Of a stretch of DNA of 64,000 nucleotides, positions 35,580-47,383 are shown piece after piece (positions within the stretch are counted from its first letter, which is position 1; every line of letters starts with the position of its first letter). A program made the position numbers and the translations under genes. This stretch comes from Heterodera schachtii (taxonomy: Eukaryota > Nematoda > Chromadorea > Rhabditida > Heteroderidae). The stretch is taken from the NCBI GenBank assembly GCA_023374025.1, contig SIJG01000042.1, positions 868,001-932,000 on the forward strand, read 5' to 3'. The notes below the pieces were generated by a model that saw only the letters and a list, made by a program, of their open reading frames with translations, searched no databases and was not told the DNA's origin.

Positions 35580-37738
35580 ACGGCACTTTTCAATTCAATT
35601 CATTGTAATGGCATAGCCTAAAAAAAAGAAAAATGTAATGGATAAAACTCATACAGTAGCACAAAGTTAACAAAACGGGGAAAGAAAGACACAAACTCAA
35701 TTTATGAGAAGGATAAGTTAACATTGAAGAGCCAAGGCCAAATTGAGGAGGGAGGTGAAAGGTGAGAAAGGTGAACATGGAATTGGAGATGGTCGGAGAC
35801 GGCGAAGGGAACGAAGGGAACGGAGGGGGGGGGGGGGGGACAAAGAGAAATGGGGTGAGGGGAGAGGGGGGGGGGGGGGAGGACAGGCAGCATTCTGTTG
35901 ATTAACCCTCGACCCGACCCAATCACTCTCGAATCGACGTTGAACAGCTTTTGATTGATTTGCGCACCCTCCCCCCTCCCTTTGGGTGATAAGAAGGCCC
36001 GGAGGCGACAAAGATGCGCTGGGACAATCTATCGGCCGCCGCCAATTGGAATGAAAAAACGAAGTGAAAAGGAAAAGGAGAGCGGGAAGGGTGATCGAAG
36101 GGGAAGGGAAGATTAATGAGAGGGGAGACGGGGAAGAAGTGAACGGAATCGGAAGAGCACAAAATTGACAAGGCGGGGGCAGTGGACAGAGAGAGGAAAA
36201 ATGGGGGGGGGGGCACTGAAGAAACGACACTGAAGGGGGGGGGGGGGGAGGTCAGTTTGGCTTTGCGTGTGATCGGCTGCTCCGATGCATCGGCTCCCAG
36301 CAGAGGCCACTCGTCGGACAACTGTGCAAAGAATGGACAAAACGCCCGGGGGGATGAAAGGATGGCCACTGAATGGACAATTAATTCACCGCATTTGCTG
36401 CTCCAAAGTCCAACAACTGTTCTCTTTCCTTCCCTTTGCTCCTCTCGAAACTCAAATGGAAATGATCTGTTAGACAGTTGAAAAAGAGAAAGAAAACGAG
36501 GAGAAGCAGCGTTTTGTATTGAAATTGAGAAGGATGGAAAGACGGGGAGAGAGAGAAATAGAGAGAGCGCGAGGGACAAAGGTAAAAAAGACAGGGAAAG
36601 GGGAGCGAGAGAAAAAGAGGAAGGAGAGAGGGAAAAATAAAGGAGATCAGGGGCGCGAAAAAATACGTTTTTTTGTCTGTGAGAATACTCACGTGGGAAT
36701 TTGGGTCGGGGAATCCCTCACCCCCCGCCTTTGCCTTTGCCTCATGCACTGGCAAAAGTGTAAAAATAAAAAATAAAAACAACAAATAAGCGGGGAGGGA
36801 ATGACACGGAAAATGGGGGGGGGGATAGGGGACAAGGACAAATTGGGCATTAGCATTGTTAGACAATGCCGAGAGGATGCTATGATCAGATGGAACGAAA
36901 GCGAATGGACCATCACTGCTCACGGAAACGCCTTCCCCCCCCCCCCCCTCCCCCGGTTGTCTTCCCCCCCCCCCCTCCCATTGATCTCTTTCCCCTCGTC
37001 CCCCCATTGATCCCTCTCCCCTTTTTCAATCGCTCCCCTGTTAAGGATTGGAGGATTTCTCTCTCGGGTCTTATCATTTGGACAGATCTCTCCCTCCTTT
37101 CGCCTCTCCTTTTTCTCCCCTCTCTCTCTCTCTCTCTCTCTCTCGCTTCATTCCCTCCCTCCCTCGTCCCCATAACCTTGTTCCATTCATTCATTCCATT
37201 TCAATGACCGTTTTTCCCCCCTTTTTTTTTATCCATTGAAACATAAAATCCACAAACGGAAAACCGAAGGAAGGAAAACAAAGTGAAAATAGGACGAACT
37301 GATTTTATATATAAGAGGAAAACCGGAGAATGCCAAAAAGGAGAGAAGGAAATTAAAAATTAAAAAAGTGAATCGGTCGCCGGGGAGAAAAAGCGGGAAA
37401 ATGGAAGAGACAGCGCAGCCAAAAGGGACCGGCCGATCGCGTTCAAAGCCATGCAGAGAATGGCCTACCAAATGGCAGATTGGCCCTTGGCACTCATCGA
37501 TTGCCAAGGAATAGTGTCCATAAATCAATTTTGGCATCCCTTCCAACATTTTCCCACCTCCACCAGTTGAGATGATGACCGTTCCGTCGCGTTCTTCGAC
37601 GGACGACTGATTTATTTACGGCCATTGGTAGTGGGAAGTGAAGGGAGGTCCCCAAAAATGGCACGAAGGATCGGATTTTTGGAACAGTTGTGCCATCAGT
37701 AATAAATGTGAATAATGAGCAAGTGCCCTTCCTCCTAA
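35580..37738. repeat. Low-complexity region with G/C runs
   Basis: Dominated by GA- and CT-rich DNA and repeated G or C runs (about 35826, 35868, 36207, 36235, 36934, 36965). Two short minus-strand stretches look exon-like but cannot be joined: about 36340-36252 (QLSDEWPLLGADASEQPI) behind a TTTGCACAG acceptor, and about 36060-35990. No gene is called. Confidence 0.45.
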
Positions 37739-37771
37739 TTGCTCTCATTTATCCATTTGGCATTTTTAAGA

Positions 37772-38011
37772 ATGGAATTCACAAAAAGGCACTTTGAAAA
37801 AGTCAAATTTGACTGCACACTGTCACTTTCAGAGAACAACTCATCAAAAAGCTTTCTGAATTGGACGACAGAATGTTTGTTTCTACCAAACGATTGCTTT
37901 GTGTCAATCGGCATTTGCTATAAGCATTTAAAGCCCGGCGTTCTCCGAATTTGTTTTTCGAAAAGTGATGGATTAGAAGAAGACCAAGGGGAGAGAGTGA
38001 CCATTGGCCAG
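37772..38011 (+). CDS. Hypothetical 80-codon exon, orphan
   Basis: An ATG directly after a CATTTTTAAG acceptor opens an 80-codon stretch of ordinary composition (MEFTKRHFEKVKFDCTLSLS, KPGVLRICFSKSDGLEED) that ends at a good donor, CAG/GTAAAT. This unit stands out from its low-complexity surroundings. A possible next exon at about 38976 (GGMSAE, stop) is weak. I recognise no family. It has four cysteines and no signal peptide. Confidence 0.4.
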
Positions 38012-38039
38012 GTAAATTGAAGAAAGAAAATGAACAGAT

Positions 38040-39410
38040 GAAGTGAATGGGAAGGAAGGGGAAGAGAACAAAAATGGAAGCAAAGGGAGGAAATGGTGGG
38101 GGAAGAAGAAGAAGAAGAAGAAGAAGCGGGGTCAATGGGACGAAAAAAGGAACCGTCGGGGGGACAATGGACGAACGACGCCCCATTCGGAAGAAGAGAC
38201 CCTTTGACGCGCAAAAGAGGAAAAGAAGCATTGAAGGGGGGGGGGGGCAGGGGCCAAATAGCTTCTTTAGAGTTACACGTCCGTGAAAGTGAAAGGAAAG
38301 TTGGGGGAGGAGAGGGAGAGGAAAAGGGAAAAGAGGGGGGAGAGGGAGAAGGTGAGGAGGGGAGGGAGGGGAGGGAGAAAGAGAGGAGGGAGAGAGGGAG
38401 GGAGACGGAGAGGAGAGGAGGAGAGGGAGAAAGAGGGGAGGGGAAGGGGAGCGAGGGGGAAAGAGATGAAGGGGAGAGAGGGGTAAAGGAGAGGAGGGGA
38501 GGGAGAAAGAGGGGAGGGGGAGGGGAAGGGAAAGGGGAGAGAGGGGTAAAGGAGGGAGGGGAGGGAAGACCGGTTTGATTTGCTACCATTGCCTCGGGGA
38601 AAATTGGAGAGAAATGGGACAGCCGGGAATGGAAAGGAAAAGTGGGCAGAGAGGGCGGCGGAATGGGACCAATTGGGAGGAACAATGAATGGTGACGGGT
38701 GGCCTTGCTGCTGATGACGATAGTGAAGGCGAGTTCGATGGAATGGGCAGAAAATTGCCCGAGGGTGATCAGTAAATTGCAAAAATGGGCGGGGGGGGGG
38801 ACGAATTTGGACACAAAAAGGGGGAGGGTATTCATGGAAGAGGGCTTTTGAATATGAGGGGAAAAGTGAAAAATGACTAACGGAGCGGGGGGGGGGGGGG
38901 TCACCTGACAAAAGTTGGACCGAAACTCAAATTATGAAAAAGTTGAAGCTAATTTTGTTTGTTATTTTGCTCAAAGGGGGGAATGTCAGCTGAATAATGC
39001 GAATGGTCCGCTTAAGTAAGTCCCTTATTTACTCACCGCCGTTCCCCGCCCATTCGTCGCCCCTTCCTACCGTATGCTTTTCCTCTTACAATATGTTGCT
39101 TTGCCATTCCCTCAATTCTTCCCCCCCCCCCTCCCCCCCCCCCTTCCTATTCAATTGACTCATCCGTTCGTCCGTTGCTTTTTATTGCCGTCTCTAAAAC
39201 TCCGATTAGATCTGAGTGAGCTCGTGACGGACATTGGCTGAATAAAAGAGAGATCGACGGACGGCGGTGGACGGCAAACAAATGACGAAGTGCCGTCTCT
39301 GCCGCTCCTCCGCTGCTCATGCCGCGCCCTCCCCCGCCCCTCCCACTGCTCATCTCATCGGAGGATGTCCTTGTGTTCTGTTCGTCCCCGGATGAGTTGG
39401 GCAATTAGCT
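38040..39410. repeat. GA-rich tract and G/C runs
   Basis: GAAGAAGAA and GGGAGGGGAGGGAGAAAGAG-type imperfect repeats fill 38095-38580. G runs lie at 38237, 38791 and 38887, and C runs at 39120-39143. A minus-strand Ser/Gly-rich frame (about 39404-39230, MSSGRGGGGRGMSSGG) might be a first exon but has no support downstream. Confidence 0.5.
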
Positions 39411-39730
39411 TGTGAGTTTGAGGTCTCTCTCAGCCCGGCCCACTTTCACTTCTCAATGCCGTCGCTGCTCACCAGATGGATGGACTTGTCTCTTCTGGCG
39501 GCACGAATTATCTTATGTAAGAGAAGACAGAAACTCGGGCAAACGAGTGCCCGAGAAAGCGACAAAGGCCGAGAATGGGGAGGGGACTGAGTTGTCCACG
39601 GCCCAGGATGAACTGATCCTTCAATCAAAGGGAGGGACGGCACGGCGGAAAAGATGGGAAAGATGGGAGGATTGGAAGGATCAAACGATACAAAGCCATG
39701 CCAAAATTGACTTTGAATTCTTTTGAATCG
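39411..39730. other. Ambiguous open stretch on both strands
   Basis: The plus frame (ending DQTIQSHAKIDFEFF, stop at 39723) and the minus frame (ending KSIHLVSSDGIEK) are both open and of ordinary composition. Only one, if either, can be real; no splice partner or domain decides. Confidence 0.25.
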
Positions 39731-39987
39731 GAAAAATATTTGCTGATAATAAATGGCAGACGAAGTTACAAAGGCAGCGCAATTCCTTCAGTTGGGACAA
39801 AACAATGATTGGAATGCCAAATTGTCCATTTAATCTGAGTGCCGAGGCTTGGTTTTTGTAGAGCGTTTTTCACATTTACTATGGGGTGGCGGAAGAAGTT
39901 CCGAAATTTATATTATTTTTTTTTGGCGGTGGAGGTAAAATAATCCAAACAAAACATTTTTCAGTCGGATTTAAAAAAATTATTTTG

Positions 39988-41175
39988 CTGACATTTCGCC
40001 TACTTGACATTTCGTCTACTAAGCCAAAATCGGACATTTCGCCTACTGACATTTTGCCTACTGACACTTCGCCAACTGGACATTTCGCTACTAAGCCAAA
40101 ATCGGACGTTTCGCCTACGAATTTTTGCTTACAGCAAAAATGCTAAAGAAAAAAGAAAAAGAGAGTGATAGATCGAATCTTGACAAATTTGGTATCAATC
40201 GAAAGCCCTTGACGAGCTTAGTTTAAAAATCAGGAATAAAGTTCGTGCCGATGCCATCAGAGCACTGGGATAACTGAGTCCCACTGAAAATGGACACTCC
40301 AGTACAACAAAACTAGCAATTTAATTTTCTTATTTTAACGCAAAATTTTATTTTTTAGCCTTAAATTTTGACTATTGCGCTAAAAACCAGCGCACACTCG
40401 ACTACGGCGGCCAGTAGGTGGGGCGAGACTACGGAAGAAGTCCGCGCGTGCTCCGCAGGCGGTTGACTGATTGGCGGGGGCCCTTCAGGCCCCCGCAGTC
40501 AACCGCCTGTGGCGCTCGTCAGACGTCTTCCTCCGCCCTCCGTCTCGCCCCACTACTTGCTCCGTCTTCGCATGCTCCTTTTTGCGAAAGTTTGCTTGTC
40601 AAAACTTTTTTATTCATCCTTTATTTCTTTGGTACTGAAGTATCCATTTTCACTTGGACTCAGTTATCACAGTGCTCTGATGGCATCGGCACGACTTTAT
40701 TCCCTGATTTTTAAACTAAGCTCGTCAAGGGCTTTCGATTGATACCAAATTTGTCAAGATTCGATCGTTTCAAAAAAAGTTATAGGGCCAAATCTCTCAA
40801 TTTTCCGAGTTTTGAACCGGTTCAAAAACCGTTTTGGCATTTCCGCAACTGGAGACATATTTTTTCGTGCTTAGCTCCTCGATCGAATCGATTGGTATAT
40901 CATTTGACCTTTTTTTTCACGGGACGTTCACTACAGTTCACCCCTATTTTTGTATTGTTTCATTACATAAAATTTGGTCTCTCCAGTGTAATTTTAGAGA
41001 AATTTTCATTTCCCTTATTTATTGCAAATATAATTAAATTTTAGAATAAATAATTGGTGTAAAAGATTTTGGCTTAGTAGGAAAAACGTAAGAAATGTCC
41101 AGTAGGCGAAATGTGGTGAGTAGGCGAAACGTCCGGTTTTTGCTTAGTATGCGAAATTCAGTAGGCGAAACGTCC
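39988..41175. mobile_element. Fold-back element with tandem TTTCGCCTACT termini
   Basis: Both ends are short arrays of a roughly 15-bp unit, GACATTTCGCCTACT, interspersed with AAGCCAAAATCGG. The right end is the inverse of the left. Inside, a second inverted repeat (about 40185-40760) with mirrored boxes GGTATCAATCGAAAGCCC encloses a GC-rich core that matches, in opposite orientation, the core of the element at 24737, including the GGCGGTTGACTG hairpin. No coding capacity is evident. Confidence 0.8.
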
Positions 41176-44100
41176 GCACACATTATATGGAAATTAAAAA
41201 GCTTTTCAACTTCATATTAAAAAACCATCTTTTTCAACACTTAAACTTCTGCTTTGTAAGTGTATGTTTATGATTAGGATTTATAGAGGGCACCATAAAG
41301 GAGTGTTTTTACTATGGACCGGAAATTTCAAATTTTCGGATCCTGCTGTGGTATTGGAACTAAAATTTTTGCGGGACAGGATCCTGCGGGAATAATCTCG
41401 CATTTAAAATTTGCGGGATCACGGGCGGGATTGAAATTGGAAAAATCTGAATTAAATAAAAAATCTCCAACAAATTAAATATAAATAATTTTAAAAAGAA
41501 ATTTTTAGGGGCTGGCGGCATATTGTACATGAAAAGCAGGTCGTGAAAGGGTCCGAAGAATCCGTGGTTGGCCGATGGAAAAAATGCAAATCGAGGCGAT
41601 GGACAAAAAGTGCAAAAACCAATCTTACTTTTTCCTATGATTTTTTATCAATAAATATATTTTGGTAATTCCAAAGTTTTTAGAATTTTGATCACCTTCA
41701 TATGTAGCAGGTCGTATCCAGAAGAGGTGGGCAGGGGGGCATTTGCCTCTCCCACTCCGAAATGAAAAATTAAGAATTTTAAGGAAAAGTGGGCAAATTT
41801 TATTACATTTTCAACAATTGTTCCGTAATCAGATTTTGAAATAATTCAACAATTTTATGTAAATTTAACTGATATATTTTAATAATGAAATTTAAATCCA
41901 TTTTGGTAGTCTCTCATGCCAATATGCTACTGAAGTGCATGAATGTGGTTTATTATTAAATCTTTATTATTGTTTTCATCAAGGATTGAATTAAATAAAG
42001 ATTTCTCTATTATTCTGTTTAATTTCAAAAATTTTAATGAGTTTCAAAGAAGTTATTGTCAAAATTAATCGGGTTTAAATTTTTCCAAATTTGGTTAGAA
42101 CCTTTTGTAAATTTTTCTTAGATTTTTAAGATATGTAAGGGGGGGGGGGTCAACCAAAATTTTTACGAAACGGTCTGGAGAGGGGGGGGGGGGGGTCAGG
42201 TCCAATTTTTTTTACCTTTCAAACAACTTTTTTCTCTTTGCGGCGCGCTTTTTAAAAATATTTTTGGGGGGAGGTGCGGCGGTGCCGCTAGGCGCCGCCG
42301 GAAATTTTTTGAAAATTTAGTGCAATTTGTTAACCGGTTTTTACTAAAAACTGCAAAATTTTTGCGATTTTTAGCCAGGCGACGACTTATTTTATTTTTA
42401 AAAAACGTTTTTTTTTGTGGCGCGCTTTTTTCAAAATTTTTTTGGGAACAGTGGGGGCGGCGGCGGCGCCGATAGGCGTCGCCGGGGGAAAATTTTAATT
42501 CTCAAAAAATTTTCCTGGCGGCGCTTTTTTAAAAATGGAAACCAAAATTGCAAAAAATACTAATTTTTTGGCAAAGAACGGCTAAAAATTTTGTAAAATA
42601 CACCCCCCTAATTCAGGATTTCAAAAAACAAAAAATACACCTAAAATCGAAAGAAAAATACACCCCTAAAAACCGAATTTTTTATTTGGTTGCGAATGTA
42701 AAGCTGAGATAATGGACTTACTAAATTAATAGACATTTGCCCGAAACGCGCTTATCAATTAGGGGCTCTTAGGCCTAGAATTTCGATTTTTGAGGCCCAT
42801 TAACTTTTTTATTTCTTGCTATGGGCCCATAATATTAAAAATTCACAATAGAAGTCGACTCTGCTCTATCCAATGGTATATATGCATTTTCCGACTTACA
42901 GTTCGGGTGGTTCCCTTGTAAGTTCAAGCTATGATATTTTATTTATCAATTAAAATTAAAATAATAATTAAATTTAATTATTTCTCTCATTGATACTTTT
43001 GTAACTTCGTTCATTCCCTTCGGCCGATATGTGATCAGCAAATTGTATTTATAAATTTTATATCAAAATTCATAAATTAACAAAAAAATACGAAAATAAC
43101 AAATTTCAAAAGAAACTAAGGTCGCATCCCATAGTTTCGGGGGAAAAAGTATAGAATTGGGCCCGTTAAAAAAAACCCGCCTAAAACAAGTTGCAATCAA
43201 TCTCTAATGACTAGAGACCGGATTTTGAGGCATTTGCCTTTTTTTTGTGCACTACTTTCGACATATTAAACATAAATAACACATTTTCCACTTGGTTTGA
43301 GGCTTCTCCGTTGACTTTATTATGCCTTTTTTTGCCCTTTCGGGATTTTCGTGCCTTAAATGCCTTTTTTGGCATTTTGCCGTTTTGGTGCCTTTTTTGG
43401 CGTTTTTTACCGAAAAATCCATTAAAAATGCAATAAAATCGGGAAAATACACCCCATAGAAATGACTTGAAAAAAATTACAGAAAATACACCCCCTAAGA
43501 ATTGAAAAATTTTCTCAAAAATTGATCGCCAAAATCTAATTTTTTTTCAAGATAAATTTTAGATTTAAAAATTTTCCTTATTCGAAAAAATTATAAACTG
43601 TTTATTTAATAATCATTTAAATGACCAAAACTAAGTTTTTTTGATTAAGTCTTACGTGTTTTGCTCCCTAAAAATATTTAATAAATTTTTTTTTAAGTGC
43701 ACAAAAAGTGTTGCTTTTTGCTGCCTTTTTCCAATTTTTGTGCCTTTTTTGTCCTTTTTGTTCATTTATTATGCCTTTTTTTCATGCCTATTTTAGGTAC
43801 CTATTTATAAAATTAAGTGCCTAAAAATACGATCAAAATGTTATTCTATAAATTATTAAAATGGGGTTTTTTTTAATTTTCGCCTAATTTTTCAGGACTT
43901 TTTTGCATTTTTACGTGTTTTTTTTTTTTTTTTTGGATTTTTTTGTGACTTTTTGGTCTATTTTTTCAGGACTTTTTTCAATTTTTCGTGACTTTTTTGC
44001 CTTTTTTATGACTTTTTGTGATTTTTTTGGCGATTTTTTATGACTTTTTTAATTTTTAGTGACTTAAATTCCCAGCCCTACTTATAGGAGATAGGCGCCA

Positions 44101-44480
44101 TTGAAACTTTAAAATTAATGATTTTATTTAAAATTAGGTAAATTTAATTATTTTTATTCGAGATCTAAAAAAACTGTTAGAAGAATGTGTATTTAAGCAT
44201 AAATTTAATTATAAAAAATCATAGGAAAAATCAGACTCTTGATTTTTGCATTTTTTAGGAATTGACCAACCACGAATGAAAGTCATCAAAATGCAATATA
44301 ATTGAATTTGGCAAGTGCGAAACTTGAATTTTGGAGTTTTCTACTTTTGATTTGAATTCGATTCTGAGGTCCGGATTGGCCATTTCTCAGCGAATTTCTT
44401 TCATCGACCTTTTATTTATCTTTTTTCTTCTTCCCCCCGAGTCCTTTGAGCTTATTTTGCGCGTTTTATAGCTTTGAACA
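41176..44480. repeat. AT-rich repeat-derived region
   Basis: No gene is seen. Contents: a GGGATCCTGC-type diverged repeat (41330-41430); two GC-palindrome modules near 42280 and 42465 (GGCGCCGCCGG and GGCGGCGCCGATAGGCGTCG); five copies of AAAATACACCCCCTA-like sequence (about 42597-42670 and 43445-43490) bounding an 0.8-kb AT-rich interior; and T-rich DNA with TGCCTTTTTTGGC and GACTTTTTTG motifs (43320-44060). Confidence 0.55.
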
Positions 44481-45969
44481 TTAAATTTGAATTGGAGCGA
44501 TTCGCTTGCGGCTGCCGTCACCGACAATTAACCCCACCAAATAACAGAAGGAGCAGCAATGAGAGGGGAACAGCAAGGGATAGCGTAAGAGGGGAGAGAT
44601 TGGAGGGGGGGGGGGGCGGTCACTGATTATGGGCTGGGGCGACTCGCGCCAGTCGTGCGTCCTTGCCAATCTTCTAACCATCCAACGGGCGGAGAAAGCG
44701 ACGCAATGAGAAAAAATAGGGAAGTGGCTCATCGTGTAAAACGGAGGAGTGATCATGAAATGGAAGAAGTGATCATGAAAATGGAAGAAGTGATCATGAA
44801 AATGGAAGAAGTGATAAGGAGTGATCGTGAAGCTTCGACGTGGGTTGGACCCGTCAGATGAAAGAGTCGCCACCGCTTTTGGATAATTACACGGGCAGAC
44901 CGTGCTTCACTGGTGCATGCATTGTCGGTCCCTCTGTTCCGTGGTGATTCGTTCCACAAAAAAGCTCATTTGTCAGTGTGGGCGATCCACAAAAAACTCA
45001 GTGATTGATTGGTCATTTTCCGGAAGCCTATCGCACCACTTTCGGGGCACCAAAAGTGCCTGATCCGGAACCCGGACCGGCCCGGTTAAGAACAATTTTT
45101 TGTTCAGTTTTTCAAGGGCTATCTCCCAGGCCGGGTCTGGTTCTTGATCCATTCACTTGGAGCCCGTCATGTGTCGGGCACATCTGCCGGAGGACCCTCA
45201 GCCTCGCCCCCGACCCTGTCGATAGCCAACCCAAGCTAAGCTTGCCGGTACCAGCGGCTTTTTTGTACAGCTCGATGAGCTCTACAAAACGGCATCAATG
45301 GCGTCCGGCTGTGTCTACTACAAATGGAGAAAATTGGCAAGAAGTGTTGTGAAAAATTGAAAAATTTGAAAATGACTTGCGTCCCGCCGTACATTAGTGT
45401 TAACCGGACGGCATGAGCTTTTTTGTGGAACGACCTAGCACCCCTCTGTTCGACCCGCACGAATGGAGTGTTCATCAGCAAACTTGGATGGTGCTGGTCG
45501 GACGAACAACTTCGTTGAGGCATTCCATCGCAAATTTAAGCGAAATACAGTTGCATTCATCCAACTATTTGGCACTTCATTTACACGAACGGATGTGAGC
45601 AGAAGGCGATTAATGCTGACATGGCACGTTTTGTGATGTGCAGATGCTCGGATGATCCGTCGCATCAACCGCTAACAACCTCAATTACCATTTTATCCCC
45701 CAAAATGATAACAATTATGTTAATGCCAATGTTAATCCCGAAAACATTATCAATTTTCTCACTGGTATTTTCCGAATGGCTGTAGTATAGAATTGGGCCC
45801 AATAAAAAACCGCCTAAAACAAGTTGCAATCAATCTCTAATGATCTCTGATGACCATAAAAAAATAGTCCCTAGGTGGAAAAATCAAAAAACCGGTTTTT
45901 GAACTGGTTTAAATCACGAAAAATTACACCAAAAATCAATACCTCTCTCCTCCTCCTCTCCCTCCCTTA
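44481..45969. other. Mixed intergenic segment with a 21-bp tandem repeat
   Basis: At 44749-44815 a 21-bp unit (GTGATCATGAAAATGGAAGA plus one base) is repeated three to four times. At 45010-45160 lies a diverged copy of the interior of the 33253 MITE (CCTGATCCGGAACCCGG, AGAACAATTTTTTGTTCAG). A short palindrome, TACAGCTCGATGAGCTCTA, is at about 45267. No convincing gene is seen. Confidence 0.5.
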
Positions 45970-46733
45970 GGTGCTGAGCCGTTATAAAAAAGCCATCAAA
46001 AAGGGCGTTATAAAAAAAACCATCAAATGAAAATTTCGAATAAAAAACTATCTGTAACCTTTGTCAAAGTCTACCAAATTAGACATTCTTGATATCATTC
46101 GATAGCCCTAACATTTCTCTATTAGCTCACCTAAATTTCAAAAAATTTGGCCAAGGTTGAGCAAAGTTATGGCCATAAGTACACATGTGGCCAGGTTTTC
46201 GAATATTTTTGGCCATAACTTTTTTTAAACCTAACGAAATTTTTTGAAATTTTGCAGGCTAATAGAGGATACCTAAGGCTATCGAATGATAGCAAGATCA
46301 CTTTATTTTTTTCGTTCTAAGAATGTTTTGATCAGAATTTTTGATGATCAAAATAATTTTATTTTTAATTAAAAAATTTCTGTTAGAAATTATTTTTGTT
46401 TTTTATTTTCTTGCTATGATTCGATAGCCCTAGGTGTCCTCTATTAGCCTGCAAAATTTCAAAAAATTTCGTTAGGTTTAAAAAAAAGTTATGGCCAAAA
46501 ATATTCGAAAACCTGGCCACATGTGTACTTATGGCCATAACTTTGCTCAACCTTGGCCAAATTGAAATTTAGGTGAGCTAATAGAGAAATGTTAGGGCTA
46601 TCGAATGATATCAAGAATGTCTAATGTGGTAGACCTTGACAAAAGTTACAGATAGTTTTCTGTTCGAAATTTTCATTTGATGGTTTTTTTTATAACGCCC
46701 TTTTTGATGGCTTTTTTATAATGACATAGCACC
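45970..46733. mobile_element. MITE with GGTGC termini and 8-bp target duplication, copy 2
   Basis: Same family as the element at 2258: left end GGTGCTGAGCCGTTATAAAA, right end its inverse with GGTGCTATGTCATTATAAAA. A perfect 8-bp duplication CTCCCTTA lies at 45962-45969 and 46734-46741. It contains two mirrored pairs of the box with CGATAGCCCTA (46091, 46281, 46413, 46593). Confidence 0.9.
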
Positions 46734-46741
46734 CTCCCTTA

Positions 46742-47040
46742 CCCACTCTCTCCTCTCCCTCCCTTACCTCTCTCCTCCTCCTCTCCCCCCTTACCCACTC
46801 CCTCTCCCTCCCTTACCCCTCCCCACTCTCTCCCCCCTCCTCTCCCTCCGCTACCTTTCTATCCCCTCTCCCATCCTCCTCCCCCTTTCTCTTCCTCCCA
46901 CCCCCTCTCCTACTCCCTCCTCTCCCTTCCTTCCCCCTCTGCCTCTCTCCTTTACCTCCCTCCCTCCATCCCCCTTTTTCACTCCGTTCCGCCGTCCTTC
47001 TATTGCGTCGATAGGATGCTCTACCCCCCCCCCCCCCCAT
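46742..47040. repeat. CT-rich low-complexity segment
   Basis: CTCCCTTACC-type imperfect repeats followed by a C run at 47024-47038. The long open frames here are artefacts of composition. Confidence 0.7.
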
Positions 47041-47056
47041 TGTGCGGAACAAGCCA

Positions 47057-47383
47057 TTTCGCGTGGGCCGAGTTTTTGAACTATTAACTTTTTTTCATTG
47101 TCAACCAAATCCAATCTCGGTATCATTCGATAGCCCTAAGTGTCCTCTATTAGCTTGCAAAATTGTGAAAATTTTCATTAAAGTTCAAAAAAGTAATGGC
47201 CACAAATGTTTAGAAAACCTGTTTTCTGAAGTTTTCTCGTCATAACTTTTTTGAACTTTAATGAAAATTTTCACAATTTTGCAAGCTAATAGAGGACACT
47301 TAGGGCTATCGAATGATACCGAGATTGTTGGATTTGGTTAACAATGAAAAAAGTAATAGTTCAAAAACTCGGCCCACGCGAAA
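47057..47383. mobile_element. 327-bp palindromic MITE with TTTCGCGTGGG termini
   Basis: An almost perfect palindrome: TTTCGCGTGGGCCGAGTTTT at the left, its inverse at the right, then mirrored GGTATCATTCGATAGCCCTA (47119 and, reversed, 47302), CTCTATTAGCTTGC and AAAATTTTCATTAAAGTTCA around a short centre. Nothing but inverted repeat is present. No clear target duplication was identified. Confidence 0.85.

Noticed and set aside
35923..37007. Minus-strand frames with hydrophobic segments in the 36-37 kb region
   Set aside because: They are CT-rich composition artefacts; only two short exon-like pieces remain and they cannot be joined.
44655..44861. Short frame with EVIMKME heptads, resembling a coiled coil
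   Set aside because: It is a 21-bp tandem repeat; there is no splice partner, and the opposite strand is also open.
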